Shown here: positions 1 through 8,000 of the stretch, piece after piece
How positions within the stretch are numbered: position 1 is the stretch's first letter
Layout: each line of letters starts with the position of its first letter
Assembly: GCA_025925615.1 (NCBI GenBank)
Contig: JAICLN010000139.1
Coordinates: forward strand, 1-9,690
DNA from: Actinomycetospora sp.
GTDB lineage: Bacteria; Actinomycetota; Actinomycetes; Mycobacteriales; Pseudonocardiaceae
DNA length: 9,690 bases
Direction of reading: 5' to 3'
Made by a program: the position numbers and the translations under genes
Notes under the pieces: model-generated
Database searches by the model: none
Told to the model about the DNA's origin: nothing
Seen by the model: only the letters and a program-made list of their open reading frames with translations

Positions 1-1
1 G

Positions 2-1798
2 TTGGTGGACCGGGCGCCGGGGTGGTCGTACGGGAAGCTGCGCGAGAAGATCGAGAGCGAGGCGAAGGCAGTCGACCCGGGGTGGGCCGAGGCGCGTCGG
101 ACCGCGGCGATCGCGCGACGGCGGGTGGTGTTCGGGACCGAGCCCTCGGGCGCGGCGGCGCTGCGTGGCCTGGACCTGCCGCTGGATCCGGCCCAGGACT
201 CCCACGACCGCATCGTCGCGCTCGCCTCCGCCGTGGCCGATCGCCTCCGCGCCCGCGGCGTGGAGGCGATCACCAGGCCGCTCGAGGCCGAGGTCCTGAT
301 GGTGCTCACGTGCCCTGAGGGAGCGGGGCTGTGGGACGAGGACGTCGTCGATCTCATGGTGGCCCGCTACCTCCCCGACGACCCCGACCCCGGCTCGTCC
401 GGTCCCGACGACTCCGGTCCCGACGACTCCGGTCCCGACGACTCCGGTCCCGACGACTCCGGTCCCGACGACTCCGCTCACGACGGCCCCACGGACGGCA
501 ACGCCGACGACGGCTCGGCCGCCGACGGTAGCCCCGCTGACGACGGCCCCGCTGGCAGCGACTCAGACCATGACCCGGCTGACGGGGACCTGGCCGACGA
601 CGTCTCGGCTGACGGCGGTCTCACCGGCGCCGGCCCTGGCGACGATGGCCCGACAATCGACGACCCGACCGATGGCGGCCCCGCTGGTCACGAGCCGGAG
701 GCCGGCCGCGCCGAGGAGCGCTCCGGAGGTGACGACTCGTGTAGCGGCCACCGACCCGCGGAGCCCGTGGATGAGCCGGCGCGGTGGGTGGCGCCGTTCG
801 CGGAGCGGGTGGCGATCCGGCTGGGGCTGCGCACCGTCCTCGGACTCGACCGGCGCCCGGGGCTGATCCCCCGTCGCGGCTCGGTCTGTTCCTCGACGGC
901 CCGCACGCTCGCCTGGGCCCGCACAGACTCCACGTGGCGGCTGCTCCTCTATGACCGCGACGGTCGCCTCGAGTGGGTCTTCCTCGTCCGGCCCCCACAC
1001 GCGGGTCCCCCGGGAGCGGGAGGCCGCCGTCGACGCCACATCGTCGAGCTCACCGCCTACACCGAGGAGCTCGACGAGCTCGCCGCGAGCTTCCGGCCCG
1101 ACGCCGGCGCCCGCGACGAACCCGGACTGCCCGCGATCCGGGCTGGGGCGCCCCGGGGCGTCGACTTCGTGGGCGGTCATGTCCTCGAGCTGCTCCGCCG
1201 CGCGGCGAGGGCCCTTGCCCGGGCTCGGGCCCGCCCGGCCGGGGAGCACCCGGCGGTCTCGACGGCCGACGCGCACCGGCGCCTGCCCGGCGCGGCGCTG
1301 CGGCTGTGGGTGCAGTGCCGCGACCTGACGTGTCGCGCTCCGGGCTGCGCGACGCCCGCGGTCGGGTCCGACATCGACCACACCCACGACCACACCTTCG
1401 GCGGGCTCACCCAAGCCGACAACCTCGGACCGTTCTGCGGAGGCGACCACCCGTTCAAGCACGACCCCACCAGCGGGTGGAGCGTGGTGCAGTCCGCGCC
1501 CGGCCGGTTCGACTGGACCGCCCCCACCGGCCGGCACCACACGATCAGCCCGGAGCCCTACGACCCGCTCCCGGAGCCCGTGCCGCCCGCGGACGGCACC
1601 GCCTTCTCCATGCCCGCCGAGGTGTTCGTCGAGGTGCCGCGGCCGCGGCCGGCCTTCGCGCCGCGCCGCAACCGCCACGGCGTCGTCACCGACGCCGCCC
1701 GGGACGCCGCGGAGTACCTGGCGCGCCGGGCCGCGGAGAAGGCCGGGGCGCCCGACCTCGACAAGGCGCCGGACCAGGACGAGGAGCCGCCGTTCTGA
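2..1798 (+). CDS. DUF222/13E12-family HNH endonuclease-like protein, 5'-partial
   Basis: This is the distal part of a DUF222 (13E12 repeat) protein with a C-terminal HNH nuclease domain, a family abundant in actinobacteria whose cellular role is poorly known. Residue 1 here is not the real start: the opening stretch (GWSYGKLREKIESEAKAVDP) matches the middle of DUF222, so the gene begins before the window. Residues ~1-120 are DUF222 and ~124-260 are an Asp/Gly/Ser-rich insert with GPDDS repeats. DUF222-like sequence resumes at ~262 (SSTARTLAWAR at about 300). The HNH domain spans ~434-500, with Cys439, Cys444 and Cys449 as likely zinc ligands, a DIDHTHDH core (His460, His462, His464), a GGLT..NL element, Cys479, His483 and KH at 486-487. 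These are the expected family residues, so the nuclease fold looks intact. The tail from ~505 is Pro/Arg-rich. The gene converges on the thiolase/DUF35 remnant 24 bp away. Identification is secure; the biological target is unknown. Confidence 0.9.
   Translation: MVDRAPGWSYGKLREKIESEAKAVDPGWAEARRTAAIARRRVVFGTEPSGAAALRGLDLPLDPAQDSHDRIVALASAVADRLRARGVEAITRPLEAEVLMVLTCPEGAGLWDEDVVDLMVARYLPDDPDPGSSGPDDSGPDDSGPDDSGPDDSGPDDSAHDGPTDGNADDGSAADGSPADDGPAGSDSDHDPADGDLADDVSADGGLTGAGPGDDGPTIDDPTDGGPAGHEPEAGRAEERSGGDDSCSGHRPAEPVDEPARWVAPFAERVAIRLGLRTVLGLDRRPGLIPRRGSVCSSTARTLAWARTDSTWRLLLYDRDGRLEWVFLVRPPHAGPPGAGGRRRRHIVELTAYTEELDELAASFRPDAGARDEPGLPAIRAGAPRGVDFVGGHVLELLRRAARALARARARPAGEHPAVSTADAHRRLPGAALRLWVQCRDLTCRAPGCATPAVGSDIDHTHDHTFGGLTQADNLGPFCGGDHPFKHDPTSGWSVVQSAPGRFDWTAPTGRHHTISPEPYDPLPEPVPPADGTAFSMPAEVFVEVPRPRPAFAPRRNRHGVVTDAARDAAEYLARRAAEKAGAPDLDKAPDQDEEPPF
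401..475 (+). repeat. Five perfect tandem copies of a 15-bp coding repeat
   Basis: The unit GGTCCCGACGACTCC occurs five times without a mismatch (401-415, 416-430, 431-445, 446-460, 461-475). It encodes Gly-Pro-Asp-Asp-Ser five times inside the HNH gene, and the unit length keeps the frame. It sits at the start of a longer degenerate Asp/Gly/Ala-rich stretch (about 371-770) made of DDGP-, ADG- and DDS-like motifs. Perfect identity at the DNA level, including third positions, points to recent expansion by slippage or unequal recombination. The encoded segment should be strongly acidic and disordered. Confidence 0.95.
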
Positions 1799-1822
1799 CC
1801 ACCGGTCGATCGCCTCGACGGA

Positions 1823-2332
1823 TCACGGACAGGGAGCCCAGCGGGGGATCCCGTCGGGGAACTTCACACGCACCGATGCCCCCACGGTGAGCCCGGGGTC
1901 GCCGCGGCCCATGGCCCGAATGCCGTCGTCGAGGTCGACGAGGGCCAGCGTGTAGGGCTCACCGAACGGTCCGGATGAGCACGCCGATAGGGGGTGCACG
2001 ACGCTGACCGCCACCACACGCCCGACGCCGGACGAGGGGCGACGGGCCGCGGCGGCATCGGCACCCGCGGTCCCCGGCGCGCAGAACCCGATCTCCTCGA
2101 GCAGCATCGCCAGCGTCACGGTGAAGCTGTCGTAGATCCCGGCGGCCCCGACGTCGAGCACCGACCGCCCGGCCTGCGCGAGTGCGGTCGTCGCGGCCCG
2201 TCGGGCGCCGAGGTCGGTGAGGTCGGCCTCGGTGAGGTGCTGGTGGCGGTGGGCCTCGCCGATCCCGGTCACCGCGACTGCGGCCGGCGCCGCGGTCACG
2301 ACCACGGCGGCTCCGCCGTCGGACCCGGCGTC
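1823..2332 (-). pseudogene. Thiolase C-terminal fragment fused in frame to a DUF35 OB-domain fragment
   Basis: One open frame (the first possible start inside it is GTG at 2305) joins two normally separate proteins. The first part reads SDGGAAVVV, then GIGEAH and IYDSFTVTLAMLLEEIGFCAPG. These are hallmarks of the middle of SCP-x-type (lipid-transfer) thiolases, which cleave 3-ketoacyl-CoA. Just after FCAPG, around 2030-2065, it changes to SSGVGRVVAVSVVHP, then LALVDLDDGIRAMGRG and VGASVRVKF. This is the OB-fold half of a DUF35 protein, the usual small partner of such thiolases. Missing are the end of the thiolase (including its usual CHPG and HGTGG blocks) and the N-terminal zinc ribbon of DUF35. 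The thiolase N-terminal half is also gone apart from the stub at 2333-2444, which is in another frame. A working thiolase cannot be made. Family recognition comes from remembered consensus motifs. Confidence 0.72.
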
Positions 2333-2444
2333 CGGCCAGCGCCGCCCCGGCCGCGGCGACCTGCCAGTCCAGCGCCGAGCGACCCGGCTGTCGGCCGAAC
2401 GGCGTCACGGCCACGCCCGCGACGTGGGCGGCGGTCACGGCCAC
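2333..2444 (-). pseudogene. Thiolase N-terminal stub
   Basis: A GTG at 2444, 4 bp after the MaoC stop codon, opens a frame reading VAGVAVTPFGRQPGRSALDW and then AALAG. This matches the first ~37 residues of SCP-x-type thiolases, which typically begin with a (V/I)GVG(M)TPFGR-like strand and an AALADAG helix. At about 2326-2338 the thiolase homology moves to a different frame, at DAGSDGGAAVVV. A frameshift and a large deletion therefore separate this stub from the remaining thiolase sequence, and the lost part includes the expected nucleophilic Cys region. Continued in its own frame the protein becomes an Arg-rich nonsense sequence. A 14-bp direct repeat (GTCACGGCCACGCC at 2404-2417 and 2434-2447) encodes a duplicated GVAVT-like start, so the exact original start codon is uncertain. 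Confidence 0.6.
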
Positions 2445-2448
2445 GCCG

Positions 2449-2916
2449 TCACGGCCGGGTCTTCACCATCACGTCGAGGCGCCCCTCCTGGACGACGACC
2501 CCGTCCTGGTTGACCAACTGACAGTGACGCTGGACGACGCCGGTGGTGCCGGAGCTGGTCAGCCTGGTCCCGACGACCGTCATCCGGGCGTGCACGGTGT
2601 CCCCGAAGACGATCGGGGCGCGGAAGGTCCACCCGTCGATGCCGAGCAGCGCGACCGCGGAGCCCTCGAAGAGCCCGGTCCGCGCGACGAGGCCGATCCA
2701 GAGCGCGACCCCCAGGACGCCGTGGGCGATGCGCTCGCCGAAGCGGGTGTCCGCGGCCGCGACGGCGTCGGTGTGCAGCGGGTTGTAGTCACCGGTCCAG
2801 GCGGCGAAGGAGACGACGTCGGCCTCGGTGACGGTCCGGGCGGGGGAGACCACCGGATCGTCGGGATCCATCGCCGCGAAGTCCTCGAACCACAGCGGGC
2901 CCCTCGTGAGCGACAC
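2449..2916 (-). CDS. MaoC-family (hotdog-fold) enoyl-CoA hydratase
   Basis: This 155-residue cytoplasmic protein is the normal length for a single-hotdog MaoC hydratase, which adds water to trans-2-enoyl-CoA in acyl-chain degradation. The hydratase-2 signature is present at residues 37-48 (FAAWTGDYNPLH), with the expected catalytic pair Asp43 and His48 and Asn45 between them, followed by the conserved RFGERIAHGVLG segment at ~58-69. The C-terminal strands (GDTVHARMTVVGTR and VVQEGRLDVMVK) complete the fold. The start is GTG at 2916, chosen because a strong Shine-Dalgarno (GGGAGGAG, 2924-2931) lies 7 bases upstream. The gene is 3 bp after the synthetase stop and 4 bp before the thiolase stub, so it is the central gene of a minus-strand operon. 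It shows no sign of damage, unlike the genes on both sides. Substrate chain length or steroid specificity cannot be read from the sequence. Confidence 0.88.
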   Translation of the reverse strand: MSLTRGPLWFEDFAAMDPDDPVVSPARTVTEADVVSFAAWTGDYNPLHTDAVAAADTRFGERIAHGVLGVALWIGLVARTGLFEGSAVALLGIDGWTFRAPIVFGDTVHARMTVVGTRLTSSGTTGVVQRHCQLVNQDGVVVQEGRLDVMVKTRP

Positions 2917-2919
2917 TGT

Positions 2920-4296
2920 TCAGCTCCTCCCGACGGTGATCCCGTGTGCCTCGCGGTCCCACGTCCCGGCGGTCAGGCCCCGGGCGCGCAGCACGGCCTT
3001 CTGCACCTTCTGCGTCGGCGTCTTCGGCAGCTCCTCGAGGATCTCCACGTAGCGCGGCACCGTGAAGTACGGCATGCGCGGCACGAGGTGCTCGATGAGC
3101 TCGGCCGGGTCGAGGGCCGCGCCGGGGCACAGCACGACGGCGACCTTCAGTTCGTCCTCGGTCAGCTCGCTCGGGACGGCGACGACGGCGCTCTCCGCGA
3201 CGGCCGGGTGGCCGTTCACCACCGACTCGACCTCGAAGGACGAGATGTTCTCGCCGCGGCGGCGCAGCGCGTCCTTGATCCGGTCGGAGAAGTAGAACTG
3301 GCCGGCCTCGTCGCGGGAGAACGCGTCGCCGGTGTGCAGCCAGAGGTTCCGGAACGTGTGCAGGGTCTGCTCGGGCAGGCCGTGGTAGCCCTCCATGGTC
3401 GTGGCAGGCTCCTCGGGCCGGACGACGAGCTCGCCGACGACGGCCGGCGGGACCTCGTGGTCGTGCTCGTCGACGACCTTCACGCGGTAGCCCGGACGTT
3501 CCCGCCCCGCACTTCCGGGGACGACGGTGCCCGGGGGCGCGACGATCGGGGCCCCCGACTCGGTCATCGCGAAGACGGCGGCCGACTCGACGCCGAAGCG
3601 GCGGCAGAAGCCGTCGAGGTCGGGCGGCAGCGGGACCAGGCAGGCGACCTCGAGCGGGTTGTCGGCGTCGTCGGGACGCTCGGGGCGCGAGAGCAGCATC
3701 TGGGCCATCGCATCCAGCAGCAGCGTGTAGGTGACGTCGTGGGCGCGGACCTCGTCCCAGAACGCGATCGCGAGGAGGTCGTCGGGTGCCGTCGGCTCCG
3801 GCGCGACCGGTTCGTCGGCGAGCTCCTCGAAGGGCAGCACCCGGAACCGGCCGGCGAGCTCGGACCCGGTCCCGCCTCTGACGACGATGCCGCGGACGTG
3901 CGGCAGGGCGTCGGCCACCTCGGCGAACCGGGCGGCGTACTCCTGCTCGATGACCGCCCCCTCGGCGCCCGAGTCGTGCACGACGTGGGCGAGGAACTCG
4001 CCCTTGTAGGCCGTGTTCACCGGGACCTCGGCCACCCGGGTCAGCCCGGTGGCGAACCAGGCGAGCGCGGCGTCGGCGGAGTTGTCGAGCATGAGCACCA
4101 CGCGGTCGCCCGCCGCGACGCCGAGCCGGCGCAGGCCGCCGGCCAGGCGCAGCGCCCGGTCGTGGGCCTGGGCGTGGGAGTAGGCGCCGTCGTCGGCGAG
4201 CAGCAGCGGGTCGTCCGGCGCGGTGGCCAGCACCCGGGCGGACGCCGCGGGCAGCGTCCGGTCCGCCACAGCGGGCATCGGGGTGGCGTGGCTCAC
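2920..4296 (-). CDS. AMP-forming acyl-CoA synthetase with internal deletion of the P-loop region, probably inactive
   Basis: The protein belongs to the ANL (CaiC/FadD-like) superfamily, which activates carboxylic acids to CoA thioesters with ATP. Seen in order (458-residue numbering): the N-terminal subdomain with LRLAGGLRRLGVAAGDRVVL, FAMTESGAPI (A5 motif), LHTGD (A7), FSDRIKDALRRRGENIS (A8, hinge) and PKTPTQKVQKAVLR (A10 with the catalytic Lys). The Ser/Thr/Gly-rich A3 phosphate loop (YTSGTTG-like) should follow DDLLAI at about residue 177. The chain instead jumps straight to FWDEVRAHDVT, which normally lies some 55-65 residues later. The frame is preserved, and 458 plus that gap gives the usual family length. 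Without A3, adenylation is unlikely. The start is GTG 4296, backed by GAGGG 8 bases upstream; ATG 4311 or TTG 4332 are alternatives. It is the first gene of the minus operon and overlaps or abuts the palindromic operator. Confidence 0.85.
   Translation of the reverse strand: MSHATPMPAVADRTLPAASARVLATAPDDPLLLADDGAYSHAQAHDRALRLAGGLRRLGVAAGDRVVLMLDNSADAALAWFATGLTRVAEVPVNTAYKGEFLAHVVHDSGAEGAVIEQEYAARFAEVADALPHVRGIVVRGGTGSELAGRFRVLPFEELADEPVAPEPTAPDDLLAIAFWDEVRAHDVTYTLLLDAMAQMLLSRPERPDDADNPLEVACLVPLPPDLDGFCRRFGVESAAVFAMTESGAPIVAPPGTVVPGSAGRERPGYRVKVVDEHDHEVPPAVVGELVVRPEEPATTMEGYHGLPEQTLHTFRNLWLHTGDAFSRDEAGQFYFSDRIKDALRRRGENISSFEVESVVNGHPAVAESAVVAVPSELTEDELKVAVVLCPGAALDPAELIEHLVPRMPYFTVPRYVEILEELPKTPTQKVQKAVLRARGLTAGTWDREAHGITVGRS
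2924..2931 (-). promoter_or_regulatory. Strong ribosome binding site for the MaoC gene
   Basis: The minus strand reads GGGAGGAG, then 7 bases, then GTG at 2916. The site lies within the last codons of the synthetase gene, as expected for tightly packed operon genes, and fixes the MaoC start. Confidence 0.75.
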
Positions 4297-4300
4297 GCGG

Positions 4301-4342
4301 GTCACCCTCATTGACACTGGCGTCAATGTCAATGAGGGTCAC
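4301..4342. promoter_or_regulatory. Palindromic operator in the divergent promoter region, likely bound by the adjacent TetR
   Basis: Two 16-base arms (4301-4316 and 4327-4342) are reverse complements with a single mismatch, flanking a 10-base centre. The core contains three GTCAA half-sites: TTGAC at 4311-4315 in one orientation, and GTCAAT twice in tandem (4322-4333) in the other. A second, tighter inverted repeat, TTGACACTGGCGTCAA (4311-4326, 12 of 16 positions symmetric), overlaps the larger one. TTGACA at 4311-4316 (plus) and at 4327-4332 (minus) also resembles a -35 element, though no convincing -10 is visible. Position between divergent operons and next to a TetR gene makes an autoregulatory operator the best reading. 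Which protein binds is an inference. Confidence 0.7.
4305..4309 (-). promoter_or_regulatory. Shine-Dalgarno that decides the synthetase start
   Basis: The minus strand reads GAGGG, 8 bases before GTG 4296. The upstream ATG at 4311 and TTG at 4332 overlap or lie inside the palindrome and have no comparable site, so 4296 is preferred. The site lies within the left arm of the 4301-4342 palindrome, so a bound repressor could also affect access to this region. Confidence 0.5.
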
Positions 4343-4343
4343 G

Positions 4344-4411
4344 GCATGACGGCGGGACCAGCGTGACGGCGGGGCCGGCATGACGGACGGGCCGGCATGA
4401 CGGCCGGCGCG
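4344..4411 (+). repeat. Four degenerate 17-bp tandem repeats running into the tetR start
   Basis: Copies lie at 4344-4360, 4361-4377, 4378-4394 and 4395-4411, with approximate consensus GCATGACGGCGGGGCCG. Three contain ATG and one GTG at the same place. Starts at 4346 and 4380 are followed within six codons by TGA (at 4364 and 4396), so only the last copy (ATG 4397) opens the tetR frame. The repeats therefore occupy most of the leader between operator and gene. Confidence 0.8.
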
Positions 4412-4999
4412 TGGGAGGTGCGCGGGGCACGCGACCGTACCGACAGCCCGACCCGCCACGAGCTGCTCCGCGCCGCCGAGGCGGTCTTCACCGCGAAGGG
4501 GTTCGGCGCGGTCACCGTCGCCGACGTGACCGCCCAGGCCGGCGTCAGCCGAGCCACCTTCTACGTCTACTTCGCCACCAAGGCCGAGGTGTTCGCCGCG
4601 CTGGCGCAGGACGTGCGCGACCAGCTCTGCGCCGCCCAGGACGTCCCGCCGACCGGACCGCCCGCCCAGGTGTGGAGCGCGGCGATCGCGGCCTACCTGC
4701 GGGCCTGGACCGCGCGGATCGGGCTGCTGCGGGTGATGGCGCACCAGGCGATCGACGACCCGGCGATCGCCGCCCTGCTCGAGGAGATCCGCGCGGCGCC
4801 CACCCGCCGTCACGAGCACTTCGTCGCCCGCCTCGAACGGGAGGGCCGGGCCCGGCCGCGGACCACCGCGGCGCTCACCGCCCAGGCGGTCCAGGGGATC
4901 GTCGAGCGCTACGCCGAGCTCATCGCCGCCGGTGAGCTGTCCACCGACGACGCGGTCGCCGCCCTGGCCGCGCTCTACGACGGAATGCTGAGGTTCTGA
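4397..4999 (+). CDS. TetR-family transcriptional regulator
   Basis: This 200-residue protein has the typical length and layout of TetR repressors. The N-terminal DNA-binding domain spans ~19-66, with the first helix TRHELLRAAEAVF and the helix-turn-helix VTVADVTAQAGVSRATFYVYF at 39-59. The rest is a helical ligand-binding and dimerisation domain with no recognisable ligand signature. ATG 4397 is the first start not closed by a stop, but it lies in a tandem repeat with no good ribosome binding site; GTG 4418 is a possible shorter start. The stop is 4 bp before the carboxylase gene, so the two are probably co-transcribed. The operator at 4301-4342 sits between it and the divergent synthetase operon. 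By analogy with similar loci it probably represses both units and is released by an acyl-CoA or related ligand; this is inference. Confidence 0.88.
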   Translation: MTAGAWEVRGARDRTDSPTRHELLRAAEAVFTAKGFGAVTVADVTAQAGVSRATFYVYFATKAEVFAALAQDVRDQLCAAQDVPPTGPPAQVWSAAIAAYLRAWTARIGLLRVMAHQAIDDPAIAALLEEIRAAPTRRHEHFVARLEREGRARPRTTAALTAQAVQGIVERYAELIAAGELSTDDAVAALAALYDGMLRF

Positions 5000-5003
5000 C
5001 CAG

Positions 5004-8000
5004 GTGTTCGCGCGCGTCCTCATCGCCAACCGGGGCGAGATCGCCGTCCGCATCGCCCGCGCGGCGGCCGATCTCGGGATCGCCTCGGTCGCCGTCCACG
5101 CCACCGACGAGCCCGACGCCCCCCACGTCGCGAAGGCCGACGCCTCCGTCGCGCTGCGCGGCGCCGGCGTGGCCGCCTACCTCGACATCGACGACGTGCT
5201 CCGCGCCGCGCAGGAGTGCGGGGCCGACGCCGTCCACCCCGGCTACGGCTTCCTGTCCGAGAGCCCCGCGTTCGCGCGGGCCTGCGTGGAGCGCGGCGTC
5301 ACCTTCGTCGGGCCGTCCCCCGAGGTGCTGGCCGACCTCGGCGACAAGACCCGCGCCCGTGAGCTCGCCGAGGCCGCGGGCCTGCCCGTCCTCGCCGCGG
5401 CCGACCCCGACCGTGCCGCGGCCCTGCTGGAGAAGACCGGCGCGGTGATGGTCAAGGCGGTTGCGGGCGGCGGCGGGCGGGGGATGCGCCGGGTCACCGA
5501 CCCCGCGGCGCTGGACGACGCGCTCGCCCGCTGCGCCTCCGAGGCGGGCGCCGCGTTCGGCGACGACCGGGTCTACGCCGAGGAGCTGCTGAGCCCGGCC
5601 CGGCACGTCGAGGTGCAGATCCTCGGCGACGGGAGCGGCGCGGTGACCCAGCTCGGCGAGCGGGACTGCTCGGTGCAGCGCCGTCACCAGAAGGTCGTCG
5701 AGGTCGCGCCGGCCCCGGGCCTCGATCCGGACGTGCGCGCCGGGCTCCTCGCCGCGGCGGTGCGGCTCGGGGAGTCGGTGCGCTACCGCGGGCTGGGCAC
5801 CGTGGAGTTCCTCGTGCACGGCGAGCGGTTCGCGTTCATCGAGGTCAACCCGCGGGTGCAGGTCGAGCACACGATCACCGAGGAGATCACCGACGTCGAC
5901 CTCGTGGCGACCCAGCTGCGGCTCGCGGCCGGGGCGACCCTTGCCGAGCTCGGGCTCACCCAGGACAGGGCCCCGAGGCCGCGTGGCACCGCCCTGCAGG
6001 TGCGCATCACCCTCGAGCACACCGAACCCGACGGCGGCACGACCCCCGCGGCCGGGACGCTCACCGCCTACGAGCTTCCCTCAGGGCGCGGCATCCGGGT
6101 CGACGGCGCCGGGTACGTCGGCTACCGGACGAGACTGCGCTACGACCCGCTGCTGGCGAAGCTGATCGTGTCCGATCCCGCCGCCGATCCCGCCGACGGT
6201 CTCCGGGTCGTCGCCGCGAAGGCCGCCCGGGCGCTGAGCGAGGTCAACATCGGCGGGGTCGCGACGAACGTGGACGTGCTGGCCGGCATCGTCGGTCACC
6301 CCGCCTTCGCCGCGGGCGAGCTCTCCACCGACTTCCTCGACGACCACCGCGCGGAGATCCTCGCCGCCGCCCGGCCCCACCGGTTCGTCGAAGCGGCGCC
6401 CCCGGCGACCGACGCCGCCCCGACGACGCTGCGCCCCGGTCCCGGCGAACACGCCGTGCCGGCGGTGGCCCCGGGCACCGTCGTGTCCGTCGAGGTGGCC
6501 ACGGGCGACGTCGTGCGGGCCGGGCAGACCCTGCTCGTCCTCGAGGCGATGAAGATGGAGCACGTCGTCGCGGCACCGTCCGCGGGCACCGTCGGGACGA
6601 TCGCGGTGGCGGCGGGGGACACGGTCGCCACCGGTGACGCGCTGCTCGTCGTCGTCCCCGACGACACCGTCGCCGACGACGCGACGAGCGAGGCCGTCGT
6701 CGACCCCGACCACGTCCGGCCCGACCTCGCGCGGGTCCTCGAGCGCCACGCGATCGGGCGCGACGACCGGCGCACCGCCGCCGTCGAGAAGCGCCACCGC
6801 ACCGGGCTGCGCACCGCGCGGGAGAACCTCGCCCAGCTCTGCGACGAGGGCAGCTTCGTCGAGCACGGCGCCCTCGCGATCGCCGCGCAGCGCCGGCGCC
6901 GCTCCCTCGAAGACCTCGTCGAGCGCACGCCCGCCGACGGCATGCTCGCCGGCACCGCCACGATCAACGCCGACCTCGTCGGAGCCGAGCATGCGCACGC
7001 CGTCGTGGTCGCCTACGACTACACCGTCCTCGCCGGCACCCAGGGGTTCGTCAACCACAAGAAGAAGGACCGGGCGTTCGAGATCGCCGAGGCCCGGCGC
7101 TGGCCCGTCGTCGTCTACGCCGAGGGCGGTGGAGGCCGCCCCGGCGACACCGACGGCAGCTGGGCCTCGATGCTCGAGGTCCCGGCCTTCGAGATCTTCT
7201 CGCGGCTCTCGGCGCGGGTGCCGCTCGTGGCGATCGTCGCCGGACGCTGCTTCGCCGGCAACGCCGCCCTGGCCGGGCTGTGCGACGTGATCATCGCCGT
7301 CGAGGGCGCGAGCCTCGGGATGGGCGGCCCCGCGATGATCGAGGGCGGCGGCCTCGGCGTGGTCGCGCCCGACGACGTCGGGCCGATGGGCGTGCAGGTC
7401 GCGAACGGCGTCGTCGACGTCCTCGTCGCCGACGAACAGGAGGCGACGGACGTCGCGCGGCGGTACCTGTCGTACTTCCAGGGCCCGGTCGCCGAGTGGG
7501 AGGCGCCCGACCAGCGGCGGCTGCGCCACGTCGTCGGAGAGAACCGCGTGCGGGTCTACGACGTCCGCGCGATCGTCACCGGCCTCGCCGACGTCGGGTC
7601 GGTGCTGGAGCTGCGCGCCGGGTTCGCTCCGGGAATCGTCACGGCGCTGGTCCGGGTCGAGGGACGCCCGATGGGCCTGATCGCCAACGACCCGGCCCAC
7701 CTCGGCGGCGCCATCGACCACCACGCGGCGGACAAGGCCGCCCGGTTCCTGCAGCTCTGCGACGCGTTCGGCCTGCCGGTGGTCTCGCTGTGCGACACCC
7801 CCGGCTTCATGGTCGGGCCGGAGTCCGAGACGCATGCGACCGTCCGACACTTCAGCCGGATGTTCTCGGTCGGCGGGAACCTCTCGGTGCCGCTGGGCCT
7901 CGTCGTGACGCGCAAGTGCTACGGCCTGGGCGCCCAGTCGATGATGGGCGGCAGCCTCAAGGCGCCGGCGTTCGCGGTCTCCTGGCCGACCGGTGAGTTC

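Noticed and set aside
401..475. CRISPR-like or mobile-element repeat
   Set aside because: Units are directly abutting, have no spacers and keep the coding frame; a simple coding tandem repeat explains them.
1799..1822. Possible terminator between the convergent HNH gene and the thiolase/DUF35 remnant
   Set aside because: Small palindromes (ACCGGT, CGATCG) exist, but there is no stable stem-loop or T-tract.
2524..4314. Long plus-strand open frame (596 codons) opposite the synthetase and MaoC genes
   Set aside because: Its translation is low-complexity Gly/Arg/Val/Asp sequence without any motif, and the opposite strand carries clear ANL and MaoC motifs. It is a GC-driven shadow.
2789..5104. 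Minus-strand open frame of 771 codons spanning the promoter region and tetR
   Set aside because: It crosses three recognisable genes on both strands and is Arg/Ala/Gly-rich without domains; a GC shadow.
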